Assembly: GCA_958009055.1 (NCBI GenBank) | Contig: OY253649.1 | Coordinates: forward strand, 372,001-436,000 | Length of the DNA: 64,000 nucleotides | Source: Choricystis sp. odSpoLacu1 | Taxonomy: Eukaryota; Chlorophyta; Trebouxiophyceae | Reading direction: 5' to 3' | Shown here: piece by piece, positions 50,441 through 59,253 of the stretch | Position numbering within the stretch: the stretch's first letter is position 1 | How the letters are laid out: each line of letters starts with the position of its first letter | The notes under the pieces: generated by a model | Seen by the model: only the letters and a program-made list of their open reading frames with translations | What the model was told of the DNA's origin: nothing | Databases searched by the model: none | Program-made: the position numbers and the translations under genes

Positions 50441-52528
50441 TCATTCACTGTCACTCCCTCCCTCCTCCCCCACCGCCACCACATCAAACACGGCCCTCAT
50501 TGTCGCACGCGCGTTCACACCAACCCCCACCACCCACGTCGGCGGCGGCGCGGGCGGCGCCAAGCCGCCTGCCTCCCAGGCGTCGGCGATGGCGCCGGCT
50601 GTGGCGTCTCCATCATTCATCGCACCACCACTTGCCACATAGCAGCGAGCGATGGCGACGGTGGTGGGCGGCAGTGCAGCGCGTGTGAGAGCCTCAGCCA
50701 CCGCGCGCGCGCCCGCCCCAAAATCAGCCGCCGTGGACACCGCCACGCAGCACAGCGTAGATAGCGCCATGATGGAGACGGTGGTGGTGGCGGCGTTGGC
50801 ATCATCCCACCGCTGCAGCAGCGGCGGCACGTGCCGCCCGCCACCACTCCGCCACACCAACGGCTCCACCTCCACCGCCGCGCCGCGCGGCAGGCCGGGG
50901 GACACGATGTAGATACAGGGGGGAGGACCAGGTCTGCCGAATGGCGGGGGCGGGCGGGACAGGTAGGGGTCGCGATACGATGAAATGTCATCAGTCGGCT
51001 CGTCCTCCCCGCTCGCCTCAAAAAACGCGTCAGTCGCCGCAGCCACCGCGTCCAACCCCGCCTGCCCCGCCTCCTCGCTCGCGTACAACGTGACGGAGAG
51101 AGCCCCGGATGCTGCGTCCGCGCCCATTGCCACGCAGACAGCGTCAACTGAAGCCCACGCGCGGCGCGCTTGGGGGGCGGGGCCGCCTTCGACCAACGTC
51201 ATGGACGCGGGATCCAGCCCTATCTGGCCCGCACACCGCACCAGGGACGCGTGCGTGACGACGGCCTGGGCGTAGGGGCCGATGCAGGCGGGCGCCCAGG
51301 CAGACACAGACTGCACGTGCAGGCTGGTGCGCTTGGCGGAGGAGGCAGGCACACACACGTCCACGGCCGCACCCACCCCACCCTCCAGCGGCGAAGCCAC
51401 GCAGGCGCGGGCGGGGGGGGAGATTTGGGGCACGATGCGCGCGTAGCCCGCGTTGGCGGCGGCAAAAGTGGTGGCGTCGAGGGTGGGCAGGTAGAGGCGC
51501 ACGTGCGCCGCTGCCGACGCGAGCGGGGGGCCGCCTGCACTGTCCAACGCTGCCGCTGCGGCAGCCAGCGCGTCCGCGGTGGCGGACTCAGCGTCTCCTG
51601 ACGCATGGGCAGTGACTTGGTAGCCGTCGGGCGAGGCGCGCACGGTGGTGGACGCCAGGGCGGCGGGCGACGGGGGTGGCGGCGGCGGTGGCACGGCCGC
51701 GGGTGGCGGCGCGGTTGCACCATCCACCCACACCACCTCCCCCGCGTCGCCGCCCCTCCACGTGTCCTTGACCTCAGCCCTCAGGCTCAGCCCCGTCACC
51801 ACAAAGGCACCCCCTCCCGTGGGGGTGACGGTGCCCGGGTGGCCGATGGCGAGGGACGCGCGAGGGAAAGCGGCACAGTCGAGGGTGAGAGTTTCATACT
51901 CACCTCCCTCGCCCGCGGGGTGGACCCCCATGTTACGCCCCAGGCGCAGCAGCAGGGGCACAATGGTGTCCAGTTCCTGCCCCACGTGGCTGCCATCCAG
52001 CCCCACGGCCGCCGTCTTGACGATGATCGCGCGCGTCCCCCGCGCCCGCATATCCTCCAGCAACCACCCCTGACCCACCCGCCACAGCGGGGCCAGCGAG
52101 GTGAGTCCCACCCGTGCTGCCGCATGTTCCACACGCAGCCGTTGGTAGTCGGAGGCTACCGCGCCGGAGACAACGGCCGTGATGGACGGGTGGCGGGATT
52201 TTGCGGCAGCCAACAAAGCCACCAAATCCTCCACCTCGTCACCAGCCGCCCCTCTGGACGCGTAGTCCAGGCTGGTGTCCAGGGAGGAGCCGGCCAGGCG
52301 GCGGCGTAGGAGGGGCAGGCCGGTGGCGGCGGTGAGGGCGGCGACCGCGTCGTGGCCGACTGTTTGAAAACAGTGCGAGTCGGCGTCCGGGGCGGCTGCA
52401 TCCCCCGCGTCCGCGTCGCCTGGAGCTAAATTAAGCAGGACGACGGGCGTGTGCCCGTCCCGCGTCGCAGCGGCCAGGGCGTGGCACGAGTCTTTTCCGC
52501 CGGAGACGAGGGCAGCAAAGAAGTGCAT
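50441..52528 (-). CDS. DPH6: Diphthine--ammonia ligase with C-terminal YjgF-like domains
   Basis: Last enzyme of diphthamide synthesis on elongation factor 2, converting diphthine to diphthamide with ATP and ammonia in the cytosol. 695 aa, no intron. The PP-loop ATPase motif VSGGKDSCHAL is at the N-terminus. VSGAVASDYQRLRVEHAAAR, LAPLWRVGQGWLLEDM and HPAGEGGEYETLTLD are conserved blocks. The C-terminal half holds two RidA/YjgF-like domains (SVSAWAPACIGPYAQAVV and CAGQIGLDP regions), as in yeast and plant DPH6. The start follows only 25 bp after the stop of a small upstream gene on the same strand. Confidence 0.94.
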   Translation of the reverse strand: MHFFAALVSGGKDSCHALAAATRDGHTPVVLLNLAPGDADAGDAAAPDADSHCFQTVGHDAVAALTAATGLPLLRRRLAGSSLDTSLDYASRGAAGDEVEDLVALLAAAKSRHPSITAVVSGAVASDYQRLRVEHAAARVGLTSLAPLWRVGQGWLLEDMRARGTRAIIVKTAAVGLDGSHVGQELDTIVPLLLRLGRNMGVHPAGEGGEYETLTLDCAAFPRASLAIGHPGTVTPTGGGAFVVTGLSLRAEVKDTWRGGDAGEVVWVDGATAPPPAAVPPPPPPPSPAALASTTVRASPDGYQVTAHASGDAESATADALAAAAAALDSAGGPPLASAAAHVRLYLPTLDATTFAAANAGYARIVPQISPPARACVASPLEGGVGAAVDVCVPASSAKRTSLHVQSVSAWAPACIGPYAQAVVTHASLVRCAGQIGLDPASMTLVEGGPAPQARRAWASVDAVCVAMGADAASGALSVTLYASEEAGQAGLDAVAAATDAFFEASGEDEPTDDISSYRDPYLSRPPPPFGRPGPPPCIYIVSPGLPRGAAVEVEPLVWRSGGGRHVPPLLQRWDDANAATTTVSIMALSTLCCVAVSTAADFGAGARAVAEALTRAALPPTTVAIARCYVASGGAMNDGDATAGAIADAWEAGGLAPPAPPPTWVVGVGVNARATMRAVFDVVAVGEEGGSDSE

Positions 52529-52553
52529 CGAGTGAGTTCGTATCCGTTTTCCA

Positions 52554-52781
52554 CTACCTCCTCACCGTCCCGTCCGACGTGGCCAGCGCGTCCAGCAGCT
52601 CAGCCGTGGGCCGGTCGGGCGGCTTGGCGCCGCCGGGGAGGGAGGCCGGGTCGTGAGGGCCTGCGGCGCGTGCTGCCCCAAACCAGCGCGCCAACGCGTC
52701 GTCGCCCCAGCAGCAGCTGATGACCCAGAAGGTGAGGGCGACGACGCCGACCAGGGCGAGCGGCCAGACGGCCCAGTGCAT
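52554..52781 (-). CDS. Tiny single-pass membrane protein upstream of DPH6
   Basis: 75 aa: MHWAVWPLALVGVVALTFWV is an N-terminal membrane helix, followed by CCWGDDALARWFGAARAAGP and a hydrophilic tail with TAELLDALATSDGTVRR, then TAG at 52556-52554. Only 25 bp separate its stop from the DPH6 start, so the two may share one transcript. No family recognised. On the other side its start is 119 bp from the divergent Yippee gene. Confidence 0.6.
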   Translation of the reverse strand: MHWAVWPLALVGVVALTFWVISCCWGDDALARWFGAARAAGPHDPASLPGGAKPPDRPTAELLDALATSDGTVRR

Positions 52782-52900
52782 ATGTGAGCGCGCGCGCGCG
52801 GAGGGGGGGGGGGAGGGGGTGAAAAGCGAGCAAATGTGGTGCAGATACCGTCGCGCTCTCGCGCTGCATTTGGACACAACACCGCGTGTCGCCCGGCAGC

Positions 52901-53560
52901 ATGGGCCTCTTCTTCTTAGAGTCTCCGCCCTCCCTCAAAGAGGGGCACGTGATCAAGACGTATGTGTGTGCCACGTGCCGGGCGCCACTGTGCACCACAG
53001 ATGCGCTGGTGTCCAGGGTAAGTGGGGTGCTAATGAGTCGGTGTCAGCGCGCGTGGGTGTCGTGGCCCTCCCTGCGCTGCCCGGCCGCGTGTGGCCCAGC
53101 ATTCCGCCAATATCGATGTTAGCCAACTCCCCGACAAGCTGTATGGGGTTGTGGCGGTGGAGTAGCGTGTGAGCAGGGGGCAAACGCGGACGAAGAAAGA
53201 GGGCGCACCCCGTTATTGGTCCCCCATTGGCTCCCCAACCCACCCACACCACCGTCGTCACCGTCAGGCCTTCCACGGCCGCTCCGGCAAAGCCCATCTC
53301 TTCAACACCGTCGTAAACGTGGCCCTAGATCCCCCGCCCCCCGCCTCATGTTGACAGGGCACTACACCGTGTCCGACGTTTTGTGCCGCCAGTGTGCCGC
53401 GTGCCTCGGCTGGCGCTACGTGGAGGCCGCGTCCCCCGACCAACGCTACAAAGTGGGCCACACGGTCTTGGAACGCGCATCGTTGGACGTGGATGTGGCG
53501 TCTAGTGATGGTGGAGGGTCCATCAGCCTCGCGTCGGATGATGACGACGAGTGCGCATGA
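52901..53560 (+). CDS. Yippee-like zinc-binding protein
   Basis: Small eukaryotic protein with the Yippee zinc fold. Exon 1 is 52901-53017 (MGLFFLESPPSLKEGHVIKT, then YVCATCRAPLCTTDALVSR) and exon 2 starts at 53268 (AFHGRSGKAHLFNTVVNVAL), matching the family block FxGxxGKAYLF. The second zinc pair CRQC is in TGHYTVSDVLCRQCAACLGW, then QRYKVGHTVLE. Between the two blocks the frame changes at a C-rich run (53331-53342), since without a shift a TGA follows quickly. The acidic C-terminus ends at a TGA, 53558-53560. Both CxxC zinc pairs are intact. Confidence 0.82.
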
Positions 53561-53714
53561 AAAAACATTCCCCTGATTTGTAGTGTGAACCTTTCTGTTT
53601 GTATGATTGCCCCCCCCGCCATTGTTTGCCTTGTTGCCATGTACTTTTTGCCTTGCATTGTTTGTTCGTTTTGTGTGTCGTTGTGTTATAAAAAACTCAA
53701 AACCAGAACCCCTC

Positions 53715-54356
53715 TCACTTTTCATTCACCCCCACTTTCCGCACAAACACCAGCGACAGGCGCCTGTCTGCCCTCTCGATCACGTCACCAGCCACCACCC
53801 CCACTGCGGCCGCATTGGCGCAGTCGGAGCGAATTGTGTCGGCGGAGGCAGGAGGCACGGCGTGGGTCCAGCCCGTGTACGCCACCCCCGTCAACACCAC
53901 CGCGTCCCCGGGCCTAACCGCCAGTTGGCAGGTGGGAGGGGTGGCGCAGGACGCTGTGTCCGTGCCGCGCCTCAAGTCCAGGGTGGAGGGGCCGCCCAGG
54001 GTGACTACACACGAGGCAGAGTACAGGTCACCGTCTGCATGAGGGGGGAGGCCGCCCCCCGGGGCCAGTTCGTTGACCAGGACGTGGTTGGGCACGGATC
54101 CGCCTGGAAACGCGGGTGCCAGGGCGGCTGCCACAGCGGCCAGCGGGGGTGGCAACCGCTCCGAGGGTGACGCTTCGTCGCCAGGGCGCCCCCCCACGTT
54201 GGCGGTGCGGCGGCCCGGAGGGGCATCGATCCAGCGGTCTGCGACGTAGTCGTCCACGGCAGCTTGCAGCCTGTCTTGCAGGGAGAGAGGGATGGCGAGG
54301 CGGCGGTACATCACGCCCGGGGGGGCGGGGGGGGGGGACAGCGTCGGTCGCGGCAT
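53715..54356 (-). CDS. ALKBH6: ALKBH6-like 2-oxoglutarate/Fe(II) dioxygenase
   Basis: AlkB-family dioxygenase. 213 aa from the ATG at 54356 (or 198 from the ATG at 54311). PNHVLVNELAPGGGLPPHAD contains the conserved PNH(V/A)LVN block and the HxD iron ligands. GVAYTGWTHAV supplies the third histidine, and RRLSLVFVRKV the 2-oxoglutarate-binding arginine. ERLPPPLAAVAAAL fits the ALKBH6 substrate-lid region. A C-rich run near the start leaves another frame open upstream (ATG 54487), so the exact N-terminus is uncertain. Lies 180 bp downstream of the exportin-4 stop on the same strand. Confidence 0.82.
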   Translation of the reverse strand: MPRPTLSPPPAPPGVMYRRLAIPLSLQDRLQAAVDDYVADRWIDAPPGRRTANVGGRPGDEASPSERLPPPLAAVAAALAPAFPGGSVPNHVLVNELAPGGGLPPHADGDLYSASCVVTLGGPSTLDLRRGTDTASCATPPTCQLAVRPGDAVVLTGVAYTGWTHAVPPASADTIRSDCANAAAVGVVAGDVIERADRRLSLVFVRKVGVNEK

Positions 54357-54536
54357 TCAGCGGCGTCAGCGCGGCGGCCAGATCGGCGGACAAGGCGGCT
54401 GAGTCGGATGCGGGCTTGGTTGATGCATGCGTTGAGGCTAGCGCGGCGGAGGCGCGGGCTGCGGAGAGAACGTCTATGCGGACCATTTGTGGAAATCTCG
54501 CCGAAAACTGATGACAAAACTGTTTTGACAAAACCT

Positions 54537-57500
54537 TTACCGGGTCCTAACCACTCCGCGCGCGTCCGCCACAAACCGCGCCATGGCCGTCCGAAACTTG
54601 CGCCGCGCCGCGCGCTCGGCGGCGGGCCCTCCACCCCCAGCGACTAGAGCAGCGGCCGCATTCAACCCTGTCAACGCGGCTGCCACGCGGTCGCGCCCGC
54701 CCTCGGGGCAGCCGGCCAACAGTTCACCCACCGCGCCCTGCCAAGCATCGGGCGCTGCCAGAGCCAACGGCAGCAGCGCGTCCGCCGCGCCGTCCGCCAC
54801 GGCGCGTGGGGCGTCGGCCAGCAGCAGGCGGCCGAGGAGAGGGCGTACACAGTGTTGAGCGAGCTGCGAGCCGAGAGCGGGGCCACCGTTGCTGCCACCG
54901 GCCGCTGCATCAGCAGCCGCCCACCTGGCCAGGGCGGCCAGGCCCGCCAGGCAGGGGCAGGCACATGCTTCATCGAAGGAGGCGGCCCCCGTGTCCAGTG
55001 CGGATAGGAGCGCCACCCCCAGCGACGGCGGCAGCATCGGCACGCGCTCCGGGTAACTCTCCACCACATCCCCCAGCAGGCTGTGAAACGCGGCCGCCAG
55101 CTTGGGGTGGGCCAGCATGGGGGGAGTGGCCAGAGGCAGGATGGCTTCGAAGGCGGCAAAGAGGGAGCCACCGACGTCGACCGCGTCTGCCGCGGGGGCG
55201 GGTGCCGAAAAATCGGCCACGCCACGCGCGGCCAGGGCGGCGGTCAACCTGATCAGCGCTCTCAGCTCACGCTCTGCATCCGCCACCTCATCATCGCGCA
55301 GGAAGGTGGTGGGGGAGGCGGCGACCGCGCCCGCACGCGCGCGCGAGTGAGCGCGCGCGGCGTCCAGGGCACATGCCACGAGGGCAGCTGCGTCACTTGG
55401 TGGAAGGTGCACAACCAACGCTTCCACCGCGTCGGCCGCCAGTTTGAGCAGGAGGCAGGAGACGCGGCGTTCGGCGCGGAAGGCGGCGGCCAGCAGGGTC
55501 AGGTGGGGGGCAGCGGCGCCAAAGGCCGACGCGAGCGCGGGCGCGGCGCGCGGCGGCGCGCCGCGCACGAGGCCGCGCGTCGCTTCAGCTGCGCGAGCGA
55601 CGGCGGCGGCCACGTCACCACGTGCTGCGTCAGTCTTCAGGGTGGGGCGTGTTGCTAGAGCCGCCAGGCGGGCTGTGGGGCCGGTTGCGAGGCGCGCGAC
55701 ATAACTGCGCGCCGCCCCCGCGTCGGGCGCGCCCGCGGCACCACGCGCCAATGCCGCACCCAACGCTCGGTGCACAGGTTCAGCCAAACAGGCCAGCCGA
55801 TCATCAGGCGCCGCAAACGCGTCCGCCAGGGCGGCCCAGTCGGGGGATGTGAGAGCTGCAGCGGCCGCTGCGCGCGCGCGCACGAGCGATGGAAGCAGCT
55901 GTTTGGCGACGGCGGCGTGCAAGTCGACTTCACCCGGCCACTGGGTCAGCAGGGAGGTGGCCAGGCGGGCCAGGGACGAGATGACGGACGGGCCGCTGCC
56001 TGCAGGGCCGTAGGCGGCGGCCAGACCAGGCGGCAGCGGTGCGCGCGCGGCCGCGGTCGTGCCCGCGGGCGCCGGCGCGTCGTCATCGCGGCACACATAG
56101 GCGGCCGTCACCCGCGCCACCGCGCACACGGCGGCCTCCATGACGCGGGGGGAGGCGGCGGTGGGGCCTGAAGCTCCGGCGGCCGCCACATCAAGCAGGC
56201 GGGCGATGAGGGGTAAGGCAGCGTCGGGGGCAGCCGCCAACTCCACCGGCGGCGCGGGCGTCTCCCCCGCCCCACCATCAGCCAGCACGGCGCCCGCCAT
56301 GCGCACCGCGTACACGAGTTGCTCCAGGGGGGCGGACGGGTCGGCGCCGGAGGTGGCAGCGGTGGCGGCTGCGCCGCGCGCGCCGTCCAGCGCTGCGGCC
56401 AGCAGGTGCAGCGACGCGGCCGGCGCGGCGCGCGCGACGACAGCCGCCCTCGCCAACGGGTCGTCCGCACCCGTGCCGCCGTCTGCGGCAGCCGCGGCCT
56501 CGCCTTCATCTTCATCCCCGTCCGCGTCTGCGGCGGCAGCGGCCAGGCCGGCTTGGAGCAGGGCCGAAAAGACACGCGCCGCCGCGTTGGTCGCGGCAGG
56601 CGGCAGCGGCGTCACGCCGACCGCCGTGCAGCCGGGCGCCAGGGCGGCCGCCCACCCGTCCAGGAGGACGTCGACGGCTTCATCTGCGGCTCCATCGGCG
56701 TCGTCTCCACCAGAGGCGGCCAGGCAGGCGACCGTGAGGTCGGCAAGAGCGGCCAGCGCGCCCGCAGGCGCGCCGGGGGTCGCGCCCGCCGCCTCCAGCC
56801 CGCCCGCCCTCACCGTCGCCGCCAGGGCGGCCAGGGCGCGGCACCCATCCACCAGGGAGCCACCATCTGTGCCCGCGTCGGCGGCGGCCAGGGCGGCGGA
56901 CGGGGGGGAGGTCCAGGGCAGGGCAGACGCGAGCACGGCGCGCGCGTGCGCGGTCCGCGCGCCCAGCGCGTTGGGCGGGAAGATGTCGCCATCCAGGCCG
57001 GCTAGGAGGACAATGATTTGGCGGGCGGCGACGGATGCGTCTGACGCCGGCCCTGCGGCCACCAACGCGTGCAGGACGGCGCTGTGCAGCCAGTCGAGGG
57101 CGGACGGCGACACGAGCGCCTCACGCAGGGCAGCACCCGGCCGCACCGCCACACTGCCGTCGGCGGGGGGGCGGCCCCCACCATAGCTGGAGGCGGCAGC
57201 CCCCACGGGGGCCCAGTCCCAGGCCAGCACGTCAGCCGCCAAGGTGAGGGCGGGGGCGAGAGAAGGGGCAGGCGGCGACGTGCCGGCCGCCGCGCGCGCG
57301 GCCCCTGCAGCCACACTCCACAGGCGGGGCAGCCACCCCGCCTGCAGGCTGGCACGGCAGACGTCATGATACTCCCACGGCTGGCCCAGGGGGGACGCGG
57401 TGGCGGGCGCAAACTCGGACACGATGGCGGAGAGTGTGGCCAGCGCGGTCGCAGCGCGCAGGGACGGCGCCCCCACTGCCTCCGCTTCCAGCCGCCCCAG

Positions 57501-58010
57501 GCAGGCAGAGCGCGTGCCGTCGTCTAGACTGCCCCACGCCCGCTTCAAGCAGGCGGCCAGCGTGGCGGCTACTTGGGAGGAGACGACGCGCGGCGGGGGT
57601 GGTGTCGTGCCCGCGGCCCGCGCCAGCAACCATTCCTCAAGGTACTGCATCAACTGCCCCTGCCCATCCCGCCCTAGCCGATCCCAGTGCCTCAGCACCG
57701 CGTCGCGCAGGGCCAGGGCGGCCTGGAACTGGGCCCCCGGCGACGCGGCGGGTGTGTCGAGTGCGGCGCGCGACGCGGCCAGCGCGTCGGGGGACGCGCG
57801 AAAGGCCAGCAGGGCGGCCTCTGCGGCAGAGCGAGTGGCCGGGTTCTGTGTGTGGGTGTGTTGGAAGAGTGGGAAGTGAAGTTCTGACGGCTGCTGCAGC
57901 AGGCGGCGCCCGGCGCGGCACTGCGACCCGCCCCCCTGGCGTGTCCCCACACACACCTGCAACGCATCAGCCGCCCGCTCCAGGTCGGCGACCGCGGCCG
58001 CGGCGTCCAT
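54537..58010 (-). CDS. XPO4: Exportin-4-like nuclear transport receptor
   Basis: Karyopherin-beta HEAT-repeat protein that exports cargo such as eIF5A or imports others. Exon 1 is 58010-57957 (MDAAAAVADLERAADALQ), exon 2 is 57845-54537; about 1,120 aa, TAA stop. The start matches the XPO4 N-terminus (IAQLENAAKVL). QFQAALALRDAVLRHWDRL and YLEEWLLARAAG match the early HEAT repeats. TLSAIVSEFAPATAS, LAADVLAWDWAP and GLDGDIFPPNA follow the family in order. The rest is Ala-rich helical repeat. Divergent from the conserved plastid gene downstream. Confidence 0.88.
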   Translation of the reverse strand: MDAAAAVADLERAADALQVCVGTRQGGGSQCRAGRRLLQQPSELHFPLFQHTHTQNPATRSAAEAALLAFRASPDALAASRAALDTPAASPGAQFQAALALRDAVLRHWDRLGRDGQGQLMQYLEEWLLARAAGTTPPPPRVVSSQVAATLAACLKRAWGSLDDGTRSACLGRLEAEAVGAPSLRAATALATLSAIVSEFAPATASPLGQPWEYHDVCRASLQAGWLPRLWSVAAGAARAAAGTSPPAPSLAPALTLAADVLAWDWAPVGAAASSYGGGRPPADGSVAVRPGAALREALVSPSALDWLHSAVLHALVAAGPASDASVAARQIIVLLAGLDGDIFPPNALGARTAHARAVLASALPWTSPPSAALAAADAGTDGGSLVDGCRALAALAATVRAGGLEAAGATPGAPAGALAALADLTVACLAASGGDDADGAADEAVDVLLDGWAAALAPGCTAVGVTPLPPAATNAAARVFSALLQAGLAAAAADADGDEDEGEAAAAADGGTGADDPLARAAVVARAAPAASLHLLAAALDGARGAAATAATSGADPSAPLEQLVYAVRMAGAVLADGGAGETPAPPVELAAAPDAALPLIARLLDVAAAGASGPTAASPRVMEAAVCAVARVTAAYVCRDDDAPAPAGTTAAARAPLPPGLAAAYGPAGSGPSVISSLARLATSLLTQWPGEVDLHAAVAKQLLPSLVRARAAAAAALTSPDWAALADAFAAPDDRLACLAEPVHRALGAALARGAAGAPDAGAARSYVARLATGPTARLAALATRPTLKTDAARGDVAAAVARAAEATRGLVRGAPPRAAPALASAFGAAAPHLTLLAAAFRAERRVSCLLLKLAADAVEALVVHLPPSDAAALVACALDAARAHSRARAGAVAASPTTFLRDDEVADAERELRALIRLTAALAARGVADFSAPAPAADAVDVGGSLFAAFEAILPLATPPMLAHPKLAAAFHSLLGDVVESYPERVPMLPPSLGVALLSALDTGAASFDEACACPCLAGLAALARWAAADAAAGGSNGGPALGSQLAQHCVRPLLGRLLLADAPRAVADGAADALLPLALAAPDAWQGAVGELLAGCPEGGRDRVAAALTGLNAAAALVAGGGGPAAERAARRKFRTAMARFVADARGVVRTR

Positions 58011-58149
58011 CGCGGCCCGAGAGGTCGCGGCAGGGGTTTTTGTTTTTGTTTCGATTGTGGCGTTGACAACCAAAACAAAACCCTCTTCATTTTCTTGTCT
58101 CTCTCACGCGCTGCACGCGGCGGGGCTGCCACCACCACACGCTACCCGC

Positions 58150-58653
58150 CGTGTGCACACCTTCCCTCTCGCCTGCGTCCTTCAAACTCTCGCCGCATTG
58201 ACGCGCCCAACGCTCGCGCGCCGCGCGCCCGCGCGCCCACGTGCGGCCGCGCCCTCTGGCGCGCCCTCCTCCTCTGGCGATGGCCAGCGGCGCAGCAAGA
58301 AGAAGCAGCGTGAGTGGACCGTAGTGCGTGTGCGGGAGGAGGGACGGTGGAGGCACAGGCAATGGGCGCGTCACCAACGCGACGTGGCGCCCTGTTTCCC
58401 TCACACAGACCACGTCTTCGACGTCCTAGTCTCCACCCCCCCACCCCGCTCCCTGGGCACGCACGCCCTGCCCCCCGACACTCACAATGGGGACAGGGTG
58501 GAGATTGATGGCGACGCGTTTGTCGTGCGCGGTGTTGTGTTGAATTACCGCCTCGTGAAAGGACGCTACGTGCGCGCCGGCCAGACGCTCGAGGTGTCGA
58601 CCCAAGGCCGGTTCCTGGCGGAACGGTTTTTGGAGGGGCTGGTCAACAGGTGA
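58150..58653 (+). CDS. Conserved plastid-type protein of plant lineage, 5' end unresolved
   Basis: Two exons are clear: one ending at 58309 (GQRRSKKKQ) and one from 58409 to the TGA at 58651-58653. The second encodes VSTPPPRSLGTHALPPDTHN, GDRVEIDGDAFVVRGVVLNY and LVKGRYVRAGQTLEV, ending FLAERFLEGLVNR. This resembles a plant plastid family whose C-terminus reads close to YQLRKGKYEP..RLDVQSTGRYL. Exon 1 is Arg/Ala-rich and transit-peptide-like, but no in-frame ATG exists in it: only a GTG at 58057 opens the frame. A 5' exon, a non-AUG start or an indel is possible. Confidence 0.6.
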   Translation, partial: RVHTFPLACVLQTLAALTRPTLARRAPARPRAAAPSGAPSSSGDGQRRSKKKQREWTVVRVREEGRWRHRQWARHQRDVAPCFPHTDHVFDVLVSTPPPRSLGTHALPPDTHNGDRVEIDGDAFVVRGVVLNYRLVKGRYVRAGQTLEVSTQGRFLAERFLEGLVNR

Positions 58654-58723
58654 TGATGTGAGAGCGAGTTTTGTCTTTGGCTCGACAGGTGATGATGCGA
58701 GAGTGAGTTTTGTCTTTGGCTCT
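58646..58723 (+). repeat. Tandem duplication of 39 bp spanning a stop codon
   Basis: Two copies (58646-58684, 58685-58723) of ACAGGTGATGATGYGAGAG plus 20 further bases, differing at about three positions. The first copy contains the last codon and the TGA of the plastid-type gene. Confidence 0.9.
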
Positions 58724-59253
58724 CGAAGTGAGTGTTTGTAGCTTTGTTTGTTTCGTTTGTTGGCCCCCACAGTGAGACACATACACACGCGGAGGGGACA
58801 CGGTGATGCCACGGTTCCACGGTGCAAAAGGGGGGGGGGGGGGGGGGGTCCTGCGTTGCCTTGTTTGATCGTCACACAAAAGGGGGATGGCCCTGTTTTT
58901 GTATTGTTCCCGCAAGCTCTCTCTCTCTCTCTCTCTCTCAAAAGTATCTCGCTCTCACTCTCTCAATGTCCAAAAAAGGGGCGGGGAAAAAACATAAAAT
59001 GAAAAACGCGCATGCCTGGCGAAAGAAAGAAACGGATAAAAAGTGATGAAAAAAACACGCGCTTGCACAAGTGTGGGTCGAGTGTGGGCGTCCCACCGGA
59101 GGGGCGGGGCCGCACACAAACACACACGCACGGGTGTCCCCCACTTGCTGGGCGCATGGTTTAGGATGGCAGGGGGAGGGTAAAGAATTCAGTGTTGAGG
59201 GAAGAAAAAAAAGTAAAAAAAAAAAAGCGAGCTTTCCTCATCACACCAACCCC
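58654..59253. other. Convergent 3' flanks rich in simple repeats
   Basis: Contains the 39-bp duplication, a run of about 18 G (58830-58847), a CT repeat (58917-58940) and several A runs (59040-59060, 59205-59226). No coding sequence recognised between the plastid-type gene and FAD6. Confidence 0.65.
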
